Source of the DNA: Desulfatiglans anilini DSM 4660
GTDB lineage: Bacteria > Desulfobacterota > DSM-4660 > Desulfatiglandales > Desulfatiglandaceae
Direction of reading: 5' to 3'
NCBI RefSeq assembly: GCF_000422285.1
Contig: NZ_AULM01000005.1
Location: 62,001-126,000, forward strand
Length of the DNA: 64,000 bases
Below are positions 45,457 through 54,100 of the stretch, one piece after another. Below the pieces are notes generated by a model. It worked only from the letters and a program-made list of their open reading frames with translations. It searched no databases and was not told where the DNA came from. The position numbers and the translations under genes are program-made. Positions within the stretch are counted from its first letter, which is position 1; every line of letters starts with the position of its first letter.

Positions 45457-47283
45457 ATGATCCTCTTTTCGCTGTTCGCGCTCGTACCGCTTTGCGCGGT
45501 GGGGCTTTTTTCGATGCGGACGGCGGAGGAGGTCATCCTCAAGATGGCCGGCAACCAGGTCGAACAGCTCGCGCGGGACAAGGAGGCGCTCCTCGAGCGC
45601 TGGATCTCGGAGAGAAAAGCGGATATCGCCGTCGTGGCGGGCTCCTCGATCCTTTCTTCTGCAGATCTGGAAGCGATGGGGGCCTATCTCCGGCTGGTGA
45701 AGGAGAACTACCGGGTCTACAGCGGGATTGCGGTCGTCGGGGGAGACGGCGGGCTGATCTATGCCACGCCGGGGGGGCCGCCCCTCCCGGCGCTGGGCGC
45801 CTGGTTTGAAGAAGCGCGACGGGGCCGCCTGTACATGTCCGATATCCGGTTCGACCCGGAGGTGCCCCAATCCTTCTTCCACATTGCCGCGCCGCTGGGG
45901 AACGACCCTGACAAGGTGGAGCGCATCGTCTGCGCCACGGTCGGAACCGGCGCCATCCTTTCCGCGGTCCTGTCCATCTCCCTTGGCGAGACGGGGGAGT
46001 GCTACCTGGTCAACCGCGAGGGGATGTTTCTCGCCCACAAAGAGCCGCAAAGGATCCTCACGGAAAACATCGCCCAGTCCGAGAGCTTCAGAAACATCTT
46101 CAGCGAGCGAAGAAAACGGATCACCTACGTGGACTACCGCGGGATCGAGGTCATCGGGGCCTCGGCCAGGGTCCAAGGCACCGACTGGGCGCTGGTCGTC
46201 GAGCAGGATCGGGATGAGGCCTTTCGCAGCGCTGATGTCATGGGGCGCTATATTCTGCTGGTGACCGCTTTTTCAACCCTGGCGGCGCTCCTTTCCGCCT
46301 GGCTACTGTCCCGCACCGTCGCGACGCCGATCCGCAAACTGAGCGGCGCCGCCCGGAGCCTCGCCGCCGGCAACTATCAGCGCAGCGACATCCGAAGCGA
46401 GCGGAAGGACGAGATCGGCCTGTTGTACGCTGCTTTTGCCGAGATGGCCGAACAGTTGAGGGATCGCCAGCAGAACCTCGAGGCACAGGTCGTGCTGCGT
46501 GAGGCCGAGTTGAAGGAAACCGGCGTCGAACTGAAGCGGACGCAGGAGGCGGCCGCCCGCTCGCAGCAATTGGCGGCGCTCGGACGGCTGGCTGCAGGCG
46601 TCGCCCACGAGATCCGCACGCCGCTGACGTCCCTCAAGTTGTACCTGGAATCCATCGAAGACGACATCGAGATCTCCCCGGAGGTCGAGGAAGACTACCA
46701 GGTGGCCATGACGCAGATCCGCCGGATGGAGGCCACGATCAACCGCTTCCTCGATTTCGCGCGGCCGCAGACCCCGATCCTGGCCGACATCGACCCGGCT
46801 GAACTGATCGAAGAGGCGCTGCTGGTGGCGGGCCCCCGCGCAAGACAGCAGGAGACGTTGATCGCGGCGGAGATTCCGGACGATCTTCCGCGCGTGCGGG
46901 GGGACCGGAAGCAGCTCGAGGAGGTGTTCGTCAACCTGATGATCAACGCCCTCGAGGCGGTGACCGCCGGGGGGGAACTCCGGATCCGGGCCGGAACCGA
47001 AAACGGAAAGGACGGTCCGGCTGGAGCCGGCCCGGGTTTTGTCCGCATCGATGTCGAAGACACCGGGCCCGGCATCGATGCCGAGAATCTCCCGCGGCTC
47101 TTCGATCCCTTTTTCACCACCAAGGCCACAGGAACCGGTTTGGGCCTCTCCATCGCATTCACGACGCTTCAGCGGCACGGCGGCATGATCAAGGTGCAAT
47201 CACGGGAGGGGATCGGGACCGTTTTTTCCGTCTTCATCCCCATTCCAGACTGGCAAGAAGGAGAGCGATGGAAAAGGTGCTGA
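45457..47283 (+). CDS. Cache-domain sensor histidine kinase (HAMP, HisKA, HATPase)
   Basis: About 608 residues from ATG 45457. A periplasmic double-Cache-like domain (about 30-265) lies between two helices. HAMP follows (TPIRKLSGAARSLAAGNYQR), a coiled coil, then HisKA (LAAGVAHEIRTPLTSLKLYL) and the ATPase domain (NLMINALEAV, VEDTGPGID, FDPFFTTK, GTGLGLSIAFTTLQRHGG). The frame is open to 45424 and the sequence upstream reads as a typical pre-helix (LFRKIQSKL), with AGGGGG 9 bases before CTG 45430. The real start may therefore be CTG 45430. The regulator gene starts inside its last 16 bases. Confidence 0.9.
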   Translation: MILFSLFALVPLCAVGLFSMRTAEEVILKMAGNQVEQLARDKEALLERWISERKADIAVVAGSSILSSADLEAMGAYLRLVKENYRVYSGIAVVGGDGGLIYATPGGPPLPALGAWFEEARRGRLYMSDIRFDPEVPQSFFHIAAPLGNDPDKVERIVCATVGTGAILSAVLSISLGETGECYLVNREGMFLAHKEPQRILTENIAQSESFRNIFSERRKRITYVDYRGIEVIGASARVQGTDWALVVEQDRDEAFRSADVMGRYILLVTAFSTLAALLSAWLLSRTVATPIRKLSGAARSLAAGNYQRSDIRSERKDEIGLLYAAFAEMAEQLRDRQQNLEAQVVLREAELKETGVELKRTQEAAARSQQLAALGRLAAGVAHEIRTPLTSLKLYLESIEDDIEISPEVEEDYQVAMTQIRRMEATINRFLDFARPQTPILADIDPAELIEEALLVAGPRARQQETLIAAEIPDDLPRVRGDRKQLEEVFVNLMINALEAVTAGGELRIRAGTENGKDGPAGAGPGFVRIDVEDTGPGIDAENLPRLFDPFFTTKATGTGLGLSIAFTTLQRHGGMIKVQSREGIGTVFSVFIPIPDWQEGERWKRC

Positions 47284-48710
47284 TCGTCGATGACGATGAA
47301 GGCCTGGTGCATTTCCTGCGCCGGTTCCTTTCGAGGGAGGGTTATACGGTCGAATCCTGCAGCCGCGGGGAGCAGGCCCTCGAGGTCGCGGGGAGGGAAA
47401 GCTTCGATCTGATCCTGCTCGACTACAAGATGTCCGGAATGAACGGCCTCGACACCCTGCGCGAGCTGCGCCGGCTGCAGGTCAAAACCCCCGTGATCAT
47501 CATGACGGCCTACGGCACCACGGACACGGCCATCGAGGCCATGAAGCGCGGCGCCTACGATTACCTCCCGAAGCCTTTCGAGCGGGATGAGCTCAAGCGG
47601 CTGGTGGCGGACGCCCTGACGGTGAATCACCTCATGAAGGAGGTGGTCAGCTACCCGGATGCGGGACCGAAGCCGGCGGAGCAGGGGCGGGCGGCCCGGA
47701 TCATCGGCAGCCACAAGCGAATGCAAGCCGTCTACAAACTGATCGGGCAGGTTGCCGGCAAGGACGTCATCGTTCTCATCACCGGCGAATCGGGCACCGG
47801 CAAGGAACTGGTAGCGCGCGCGATCTATCACCACAGCCACCGCAAGGACAAGCCTTTTCTGGCGGTCAACTGCGCCGCCATCCCTGAGACCCTCTTCGAA
47901 AGCGAGCTCTTCGGGCATGAACGGGGCGCGTTTACCGGGGCCGAGCGGGTCCACCTGGGGAAGTTCGAGCGCTGCGACGGCGGGACCCTCTTCTTCGACG
48001 AGATCGGCGATATGCCGCTGGGTACGCAGGCGAAGGTCCTGCGTGTCCTCCAATACGGCGAATTCGAACGCCTTGGCGGCACCGAAACCCTCAAGGCGAA
48101 CGTGAGGATCATCGCCGCCACCAACAAGAACCTGGAGCGCGAAGTGGAGGAGGGGCGTTTCAGGGAAGACCTTTACTGGCGGCTGAAGATCATTTCCATC
48201 GAGCTTCCCCCGCTCAGGGAGCGCCATGAGGACATCCCCGCCCTCGTAAGGCACTTCATCGCCCGCTTCAGCGAGGAATACGACGCCCCCATCCGCTACG
48301 TCGACGAAGCCGTGCTTGAAAGGCTTCAAGCCTATCCGTGGCCAGGCAACGTACGGGAACTCGAGAACTGCATCCGCAGGGCGGTCTTGCTCTCGCAGGG
48401 GGATATGATCCTTCCTGAGCACATACAGCTTGTCCGTGACGGCACCGCTGCATCCCCCGGCGAAGAGCGCGGCTCCGTGTTCGAGCGCATCGAACGGAAG
48501 ATGGATGAACTCTTCCCCGATCTTCTTCGGGCGGTGGAAGAAACCGGGAGCGGCGACATGCTCGAGATCCTGGAGCGCGGCTGCATCATCCGGGTGCTCG
48601 GTCACTGCGGCCAGAACCAGGTCAAGGCGGCACGGATGCTTGGCATCAGTCGGAACACCCTCCGGCTTCGGATGAAAAAATTCGGCATCACAGGCTCCCC
48701 CTCCGAATGA
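47268..48710 (+). CDS. Sigma-54-dependent response regulator (NtrC/AtoC family)
   Basis: A 480-residue regulator translationally coupled to the upstream kinase (16-base overlap). The receiver has VLIVDDDEG, phospho-acceptor Asp in FDLILLDYKMSGMNG, and the Lys in YLPKPFERDE. The AAA+ domain has Walker A GESGTGKE, the sigma-54 contact loop GAFTGA and Walker B GGTLFFDEI. The Fis-type HTH is KAARMLGISRNTLRLRMKK. A consensus -24/-12 promoter lies about 270 bases beyond its end, so the downstream operon is its most likely target. Confidence 0.94.
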   Translation: MEKVLIVDDDEGLVHFLRRFLSREGYTVESCSRGEQALEVAGRESFDLILLDYKMSGMNGLDTLRELRRLQVKTPVIIMTAYGTTDTAIEAMKRGAYDYLPKPFERDELKRLVADALTVNHLMKEVVSYPDAGPKPAEQGRAARIIGSHKRMQAVYKLIGQVAGKDVIVLITGESGTGKELVARAIYHHSHRKDKPFLAVNCAAIPETLFESELFGHERGAFTGAERVHLGKFERCDGGTLFFDEIGDMPLGTQAKVLRVLQYGEFERLGGTETLKANVRIIAATNKNLEREVEEGRFREDLYWRLKIISIELPPLRERHEDIPALVRHFIARFSEEYDAPIRYVDEAVLERLQAYPWPGNVRELENCIRRAVLLSQGDMILPEHIQLVRDGTAASPGEERGSVFERIERKMDELFPDLLRAVEETGSGDMLEILERGCIIRVLGHCGQNQVKAARMLGISRNTLRLRMKKFGITGSPSE

Positions 48711-48861
48711 CCGGCCTTCCAGCCGAATCATCTTCCGTCTGCAGTTCCCAACCATCCCCGCTGCCCTCTCGCTCCCCGCGATCTCCAAAATCCCCACGCT
48801 CCTCGCTGCATCTCAGAACAAGCAAGAACTGTGTAGAGCCGAGGCACGTTATTGAACAGGG

Positions 48862-48880
48862 CTGTGCAGAGACTGCGCAG
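48862..48880 (+). promoter_or_regulatory. Candidate upstream activator site for the sigma-54 promoter
   Basis: CTGTGCAGAGACTGCGCAG is a 19-bp dyad of two CTGYGCAG halves, about 100 bases upstream of the -24 element, a normal distance for an NtrC-type activator. Confidence 0.45.
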
Positions 48881-48978
48881 GGAATGGGTCCTGCATCGTT
48901 ATATTGCTGCATTAGATATATACTATAAGGGATCTATTTAAAATATCAAATAGAGGCTTGCATTTCCCTCTTATCCCT

Positions 48979-48993
48979 TGGCACACCTATTGC
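48979..48993 (+). promoter_or_regulatory. Sigma-54 (-24/-12) promoter
   Basis: TGGCACACCTATTGC matches TGGCAC-N5-TTGC exactly, with GG at 48980-48981 and GC at 48992-48993 spaced by 10 bases. It lies 65 bases before the first of two small genes and downstream of the sigma-54 regulator gene. Confidence 0.85.
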
Positions 48994-49059
48994 TTTAACA
49001 GTCACCAACCAAATCAACACCCGTTGGGAAACGACTCAGGGAAGCGTGGCGCACCGGTG

Positions 49060-49485
49060 ATGAGCCGGAAACAGCGCGTCACGCCATGGAACTGGAACAT
49101 GCTTGAGAGGGTGGTCACGATGAACGAAACCGCCAAGGCCCGGGCGCGCGAAGGGGAAACGCAAGATGACGCCGCCAAGAGGCGGGAGATCGAGCGCACC
49201 AATGCAAGGCTCCGGCACTTCAGGGGCGTGGCTGCGAGCGTGCTTGCCGAGGCGATCGGCCTCTGGAAGGAGATCTGGCTCGCTCTGGAAGATCCGCGCA
49301 GCTGCATGGAGATTTTGGACGATGCCGAAGGCTCCGAGTCTCTTCGGCTCGTCGGCGAAAGGGTCGAACTCCTCGAAAAGCTGCATGTCCTGGGTGTGAA
49401 GATCGACTATGCGAAACGTCTCTGCGAGGGAGATATCGGCAGGGAGAAAGACGGAAGGGAGGCGGAGCGATGGAAAAACAGCTGA
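49060..49485 (+). CDS. Small helical protein of unknown function, first gene of the sigma-54 operon
   Basis: A 141-residue protein from ATG 49060; the longer frame from 48958 would overlap the promoter. It is mostly alpha-helical and charged, without signal or membrane segment. A core of FRGVAASVLAEAIGLWKEIW, a short variable part, and LEKLHVLGVKIDYAKRL appears in related form in the next gene (FRNVMGSLIQGAQDSWGDIW and LEKMWILKHHLDHAKRL), so the two are paralogues. I do not recognise the family. Expression from a sigma-54 promoter with glutamate dehydrogenase downstream suggests a role tied to nitrogen or carbon status. Confidence 0.7.
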   Translation: MSRKQRVTPWNWNMLERVVTMNETAKARAREGETQDDAAKRREIERTNARLRHFRGVAASVLAEAIGLWKEIWLALEDPRSCMEILDDAEGSESLRLVGERVELLEKLHVLGVKIDYAKRLCEGDIGREKDGREAERWKNS

Positions 49486-49781
49486 GGCTGGTCGGAAGCG
49501 CGCGTACAGAACAGGGAGCGGCGCACCGGGAGCTTTCGCCGGAGGAAAGGCAGCGCCATTTCAGAAACGTCATGGGGTCTCTGATCCAGGGCGCCCAGGA
49601 CAGCTGGGGCGACATCTGGCAGGAGTTCCAGGGAAATGTGGTCGAGAACGTGGTCGTGCATCCGAGTGCTCGGGAGGGATTCACTCCCGCCTGCGGATGG
49701 CCCGAGTTCCTCGAGAAGATGTGGATTTTGAAACACCATCTCGACCACGCCAAACGTCTTACGGAAAAAGGTTCACTCTAA
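49470..49781 (+). CDS. Small helical protein, paralogue of the preceding gene
   Basis: A 103-residue soluble protein overlapping the end of the previous gene by 16 bases, so translationally coupled. It shares the block FRNVMGSLIQGAQDSWGDIW and the C-terminal WILKHHLDHAKRL with its neighbour. It also carries a conserved-looking GWPEFLEKM. No known domain is recognised. It is followed after 23 bases by glutamate dehydrogenase with RBS AGGAGG. It may be an accessory or regulatory partner, but that is inference from position only. Confidence 0.7.
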   Translation: MEKQLRLVGSARTEQGAAHRELSPEERQRHFRNVMGSLIQGAQDSWGDIWQEFQGNVVENVVVHPSAREGFTPACGWPEFLEKMWILKHHLDHAKRLTEKGSL

Positions 49782-49804
49782 ATCTTTCAGGAGGTATTGA
49801 AACC

Positions 49805-51061
49805 ATGTCCACCGGCAACCAAGACAATCCTTTCGAGATCGCACAGCGGCAGATCAACGCTTGCGCCGACATCCTCAAACTGGACGAGAGCACTCGGCAG
49901 GGGCTTCTGCATCCGATGCGGGAGTTTCATGTAACCTTTCCGGTTCACATGGATGACGGCACCACCCGGCTCTTCAAGGGCTACCGCGTCCAGTACAACG
50001 ATGCGAAGGGGCCGACAAAAGGCGGCATCCGCTTCCATCCCGATGAGACCATCGACACGGTGAGGGCCCTCGCCGCCTGGATGACATGGAAGTGCGCTCT
50101 GCTCGACCTTCCGCTCGGAGGCGGGAAGGGCGGCGTGATCTGCAACCCCAAGGAGCTCTCGCAGCAGGAGTTGGAAAGGGTGAGCCGCGGCTACATCAAG
50201 GCCATCGCGTCCTTCATCGGCCCTGACAAGGATGTGCCTGCGCCGGACGTTTACACCAATCCGCAGGTGATGGCCTGGATGGTGGACGAGTATTCCTCCA
50301 TCGTAGGAAAGAATCAGTTCGGGGTCATGACCGGCAAGCCCCTGGTGATCGGTGGCTCCCCGGGGCGCGGCGACGCGACGGCGCGGGGCGGTCTGTACAC
50401 CTTGCGCGAGGCGGCGAAGAAAATCGGCCTCGATTTGGGAAAGGCGACCATCGCGGTGCAGGGGTTCGGAAACGCGGGCAGCTTCGCGGCTTCGCTCGCC
50501 GAATCCCTGTTCGGTTCGAAGATCGTGGCGGTCTGCGATTCGCGCGGGGCGGTCTGCTGCCTGGGCGGTTTTTCGGCCATGGCGGTGAACCAGCACAAAC
50601 AGGCCACCTCCACCGTGTTGGAGTGCGCGGGCGGCGAGTGCATCACGAGTGACGAACTGCTGGAAATGGACGTGGACGTGCTCGTACTCGCGGCCCTCGA
50701 GGGCACGCTGACCCAGCGGAACGCCGGCCGTGTCAAGGCGAAGATCGTGATGGAACTCGCCAACGGTCCGACAACGCCCGAGGCCGACGAGATCCTCTAC
50801 GAAAAGGGCGTGCACGTCATCCCGGACTTCCTCTGCAATGCCGGCGGCGTCACCGTTTCCTATTTCGAGATGGTGCAGAACGCCTCCATGTATTACTGGG
50901 ACGAAAAAGAGGTCCACGAGAAGCTCGACAAACGGATGACGCGCGCCTACCACGAGGTGGCGGAGATGAGCGAGAAGCACGCCATCAACATGCGCAAGGC
51001 GGCCTACGCCGTGGCGGTTGCCCGGGTGGTGGAAGCCATGAAAGTGCGCGGGTGGGTCTAA
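49805..51061 (+). CDS. gdhA: Glutamate dehydrogenase (Glu/Leu/Phe/Val dehydrogenase family)
   Basis: A 418-residue enzyme that reversibly converts glutamate to 2-oxoglutarate and ammonia with NAD(P). ATG 49805 follows the strong RBS CAGGAGG. The substrate domain has KGYRVQYNDAKGPTKGGIRF and the catalytic Lys in LPLGGGKGGVICNPK. The nucleotide domain has VQGFGNAGSFAASLAESLFG. NGPTTPEADEILYEKGVHVI and DFLCNAGGVTVSYFE are family-typical. The length matches hexameric GDH of the 420-residue class. It lies under the upstream sigma-54 promoter with two small genes. GACCCGCC/GGCGGGTC (51101-51124) forms a hairpin after the stop. Confidence 0.93.
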   Translation: MSTGNQDNPFEIAQRQINACADILKLDESTRQGLLHPMREFHVTFPVHMDDGTTRLFKGYRVQYNDAKGPTKGGIRFHPDETIDTVRALAAWMTWKCALLDLPLGGGKGGVICNPKELSQQELERVSRGYIKAIASFIGPDKDVPAPDVYTNPQVMAWMVDEYSSIVGKNQFGVMTGKPLVIGGSPGRGDATARGGLYTLREAAKKIGLDLGKATIAVQGFGNAGSFAASLAESLFGSKIVAVCDSRGAVCCLGGFSAMAVNQHKQATSTVLECAGGECITSDELLEMDVDVLVLAALEGTLTQRNAGRVKAKIVMELANGPTTPEADEILYEKGVHVIPDFLCNAGGVTVSYFEMVQNASMYYWDEKEVHEKLDKRMTRAYHEVAEMSEKHAINMRKAAYAVAVARVVEAMKVRGWV

Positions 51062-51100
51062 CAGGCGCACCGGTTCGGTAAGGCCCGACCGCCGTTCAGC

Positions 51101-51124
51101 GACCCGCCGCCTTCGTGGCGGGTC
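51101..51124 (+). terminator. GC-rich hairpin after glutamate dehydrogenase
   Basis: GACCCGCC and GGCGGGTC pair across an 8-base loop. There is no T-run, so it could be a partial terminator or an mRNA stability element; read-through into the next gene is possible. Confidence 0.4.
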
Positions 51125-51178
51125 CTGTGGCGGCGGCCGGGGTCTCGGAGCGGCACAGCATTTGCGGACGAGGCCTCC

Positions 51179-53884
51179 ATGTTGCAGACCAAGACGGTTG
51201 ACAGCGGCATCCCGGCGTTGAATCAGGTGCTCGGCGGGTTGCGCCTGGGGGACAACGTCGTCTTCCAGGTGGATCGGCTCGAGAACTATCTCAAGGTGGC
51301 CTGCCCCTTCGTGCAACAGGCTCTGCACGATGGACGCAAAGTGGTGTATCTGCGCTTCGCCCCGCACCAGAGGATCATCCCGGAGAAGCCGGGGCTCCAG
51401 ACGATCGAGGTCGATCCGCGCCCCGGGTTCGATCTGTTCAGCGCCCAGGTGAACAAGGTCATCGAGGAGCAGGGGGCCGGCGTCTTTTACGTCTTCGACA
51501 ACCTCTCCCTGCTCGTGGGCGAGTGGGCGACGGACGAGCTCCTGGCGAACTTCTTCCAAGTCACCTGCCCCTATCTCCACGAACTTGACACGGTGGCCTA
51601 TTTTGCCCTAAAGCGCGGGCAGCATTCGCACAGCGCCGTCGCGCGGATTCGTGATACCTCCCAGGTCGTCATCGACCTCTACCACGTTCAGAACGACCTC
51701 TACATCCACCCCATCAAGGTGTTCGACCGCTACTCCTCCGAGATGTTCCTGCCGCATATCTTCACGGGGGAAACGCTCACCCCGGTCTTTCGGAGCGGAG
51801 ATGCTTCAAGCATCCTGATTTCGGCCAGCAAATCGCCCCTCAAGATCAAGGCGGACTCCATCGCCCCTTGGCACAGCGTCTATCGGAAGCTCTCCCAGTA
51901 CGATCCCGAAGAGCTCGAGCGCCTCGAAGGCACGGTGGAGGTCCAGGCGCTCAAGATGGAACTGGCTCAGATGCTGATCGGACCCTATCCCGAGTTCCGG
52001 CGGCTGGCGGAGCGCTATCTGACGATCCATGATCTGCTGGCGATCCGCAACCGCCTGATCGGTTCGGGGCGGATCGGCGGAAAGGCAGCCGGGATGCTCC
52101 TGGCGCGCCGCATTCTGCTTTCGGACCCCGGGCCGGTCGATTTTTCGGAGGTCCTGGAGGAACACGACTCCTTCTTTGTGGGATCCGATGTCTTTTTCAC
52201 CTTTCTCGTCAACAATGGACTCTTCAGACTGCGTCTGCGCCTCACCCGCAACTCCCGGATCCTGCCCGAGGAGTTCGAGGCGGTGGAGGACCGTTTCAGG
52301 GCGGGAGGGTTCTCGGCCGAGATCATGGAGCAATTCAAGGACCTACTGGACTACTTCGGACAGGCCCCGATCATTGTGCGCTCCAGCAGCCTCCTGGAGG
52401 ACGGCTTCGGGAACGCCTTCGCGGGAAAATACCGGAGTGAATTCTGCGTCAACCAGGGCAGCCCCGAGGACCGCATGGAGGCCTTCCTCGAGGCGATCAA
52501 GCTCGTTTATGCGAGTGCGGTGAATCCCGACGCCCTCGCCTACAGACGTCAGAGGGGGCTCGGGGAGTCCGACGAGCAGATGGCGATTTTGATCCAGCGC
52601 GTATCCGGGATGCGTCATCGGCACTATTTTTTTCCTCCGCTTGCCGGGGTCGCCTTTTCCCACAACCTCTACCGGTGGACGGACCGCATCGACCCTGAGC
52701 AGGGGATGATCCGCCTGGTTTTGGGCCTCGGGACCCGCGCGGTCAATCGGCTCGGGGGGGATTACACGCGTCTGATCGCCGTGAGCCACCCGAAGCTGCG
52801 CCCGGAGGCGCCTCACAAGCTGGCGGTTTATTCACAGCATCGGATGGACGTCCTGGACATCGCTGAAAACCGCCTGCGAAGCCTTCCCATGCCTGAGGCC
52901 GTGGGCGCGGACGGCTTCCCGTCCTTTTGCTTTTTCGCATCCGACATGAAGGAAGGCTTCCTGAAAGAGGTCGAGGGCGACAGCCTTTCCGATCTCGAGC
53001 AACCGGTGCTCACCTTCGACCGTCTGATCGCCCGCACGCGCTTCGTCCCCATCATGCGGGATCTCCTCGCCAAATTGGAGGCGGCCTACGGCTATACCGT
53101 CGATACTGAATTTACGGCCTTCGTGGCGCCCGACGGCGAGATCAAGGTCAACCTGCTGCAGTGCAGGCCCATGCGCCTGCCCGGCGCGGCGGCCTCGGCC
53201 AGGATCCCGGTCGACATCGCGCCCGAACGGATTCTCTTCAGGGCCAACCGTACGATCTCGGGCGGCGTGGTCCGCGATATCCGCTACATCGTCTACATCG
53301 ATCCCCAGGTCTATGCCAGCCAAACCCCGCTCGAGGCCAAACGCGTGGTCGGACGGATGGTCGGGCGGCTGAACCGCCACCCGGAGTTTACCGCCCACCG
53401 GATCATGATGATGGGCCCCGGCCGCTGGGGGAGTTCGAACATCAACCTCGGAGTGAACGCCACTTATTCCGACATCAACAATGCGGCGATCCTCGTCGAG
53501 ATGGCCCGGGAGGAGCACGGGCATGTACCGGATGTCTCCTACGGAACCCACTTTTTTCTCGATCTGGTGGAATCGCGCATCATCTATCTGCCGCTCTATC
53601 CAGATGAATCGGAAACGGCCTTCAACCGGAGCTTCTTCGACGGCGCTCGAAACGACCTTCTGCGCCTGCTCCCCGAGGCCGAAGGGTTCGAGGGGGTCAT
53701 CAAGCTGATCCACGTCCCTTCAGCGGCAGCCGGGCTGAGCGCGCGGCTCATCGCTGATGCCAGGACCGGGAGCGCACTCTGCTACCTGACCCCCGCCGAT
53801 GACCCGGATGAACCGGCCGACGAAAAACCCCCGGAGGCCGGGAAGGATTCCACCAAAGGCGCGAAGTTCAACTACCTGCCCTAA
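51179..53884 (+). CDS. RecA/KaiC-like N-terminal domain fused to a PEP/pyruvate-binding (PPDK_N) domain
   Basis: A 901-residue cytoplasmic protein. Residues 1-about 240 resemble a RecA/KaiC fold: VDSGIPALNQVLGGLRLGDN in place of the usual ALNEVLGGG start, but with no Walker A lysine (the region reads VFQVDRLENYLKVACPFVQQ), and VFYVFDNLSLLV in the Walker B position. Residues about 290-670 are the ATP-grasp domain of PEP synthase/PPDK: GGKAAGMLLARRIL (about 300), then IVRSSSLLEDGFGNAFAGKY (about 400-420) and YTVDTEFTAFVAPDGEIKVN. The swivelling phospho-histidine domain and PEP-binding barrel are absent. The last part has MMGPGRWGSSNINLGVNATY (about 742). It lies 117 bases after gdhA. Its reaction is unknown. 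Confidence 0.85.
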   Translation: MLQTKTVDSGIPALNQVLGGLRLGDNVVFQVDRLENYLKVACPFVQQALHDGRKVVYLRFAPHQRIIPEKPGLQTIEVDPRPGFDLFSAQVNKVIEEQGAGVFYVFDNLSLLVGEWATDELLANFFQVTCPYLHELDTVAYFALKRGQHSHSAVARIRDTSQVVIDLYHVQNDLYIHPIKVFDRYSSEMFLPHIFTGETLTPVFRSGDASSILISASKSPLKIKADSIAPWHSVYRKLSQYDPEELERLEGTVEVQALKMELAQMLIGPYPEFRRLAERYLTIHDLLAIRNRLIGSGRIGGKAAGMLLARRILLSDPGPVDFSEVLEEHDSFFVGSDVFFTFLVNNGLFRLRLRLTRNSRILPEEFEAVEDRFRAGGFSAEIMEQFKDLLDYFGQAPIIVRSSSLLEDGFGNAFAGKYRSEFCVNQGSPEDRMEAFLEAIKLVYASAVNPDALAYRRQRGLGESDEQMAILIQRVSGMRHRHYFFPPLAGVAFSHNLYRWTDRIDPEQGMIRLVLGLGTRAVNRLGGDYTRLIAVSHPKLRPEAPHKLAVYSQHRMDVLDIAENRLRSLPMPEAVGADGFPSFCFFASDMKEGFLKEVEGDSLSDLEQPVLTFDRLIARTRFVPIMRDLLAKLEAAYGYTVDTEFTAFVAPDGEIKVNLLQCRPMRLPGAAASARIPVDIAPERILFRANRTISGGVVRDIRYIVYIDPQVYASQTPLEAKRVVGRMVGRLNRHPEFTAHRIMMMGPGRWGSSNINLGVNATYSDINNAAILVEMAREEHGHVPDVSYGTHFFLDLVESRIIYLPLYPDESETAFNRSFFDGARNDLLRLLPEAEGFEGVIKLIHVPSAAAGLSARLIADARTGSALCYLTPADDPDEPADEKPPEAGKDSTKGAKFNYLP

Positions 53885-54050
53885 ACGAAACTGCAACGGC
53901 TGAGGGGGATCGACTGCCGCCTTCAAAGACAGAGGGGATTTTTTGAAAGATTCAGGGTCTGGTGAGACGAGGCGTTTGCTGTTTAAGGAAGAAGAGTGAC
54001 CATCCTTAAAACGGTGATTCGGCTGAGATGAGGCGGACGTTGCGCCGAAC

Positions 54051-54075
54051 GAGCCCGCCGCAGAGCGGCGGGCTC
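54051..54075. terminator. Perfect GC-rich hairpin downstream of the radical SAM gene
   Basis: GAGCCCGCCGC pairs fully with GCGGCGGGCTC around a 3-base loop, 26 bases past the sbtM-like stop (minus strand). It has no T-run, but its stability makes it a likely transcript end. Confidence 0.5.
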
Positions 54076-54100
54076 CCGGGAGGGGTCTGGAAAGGATCCT

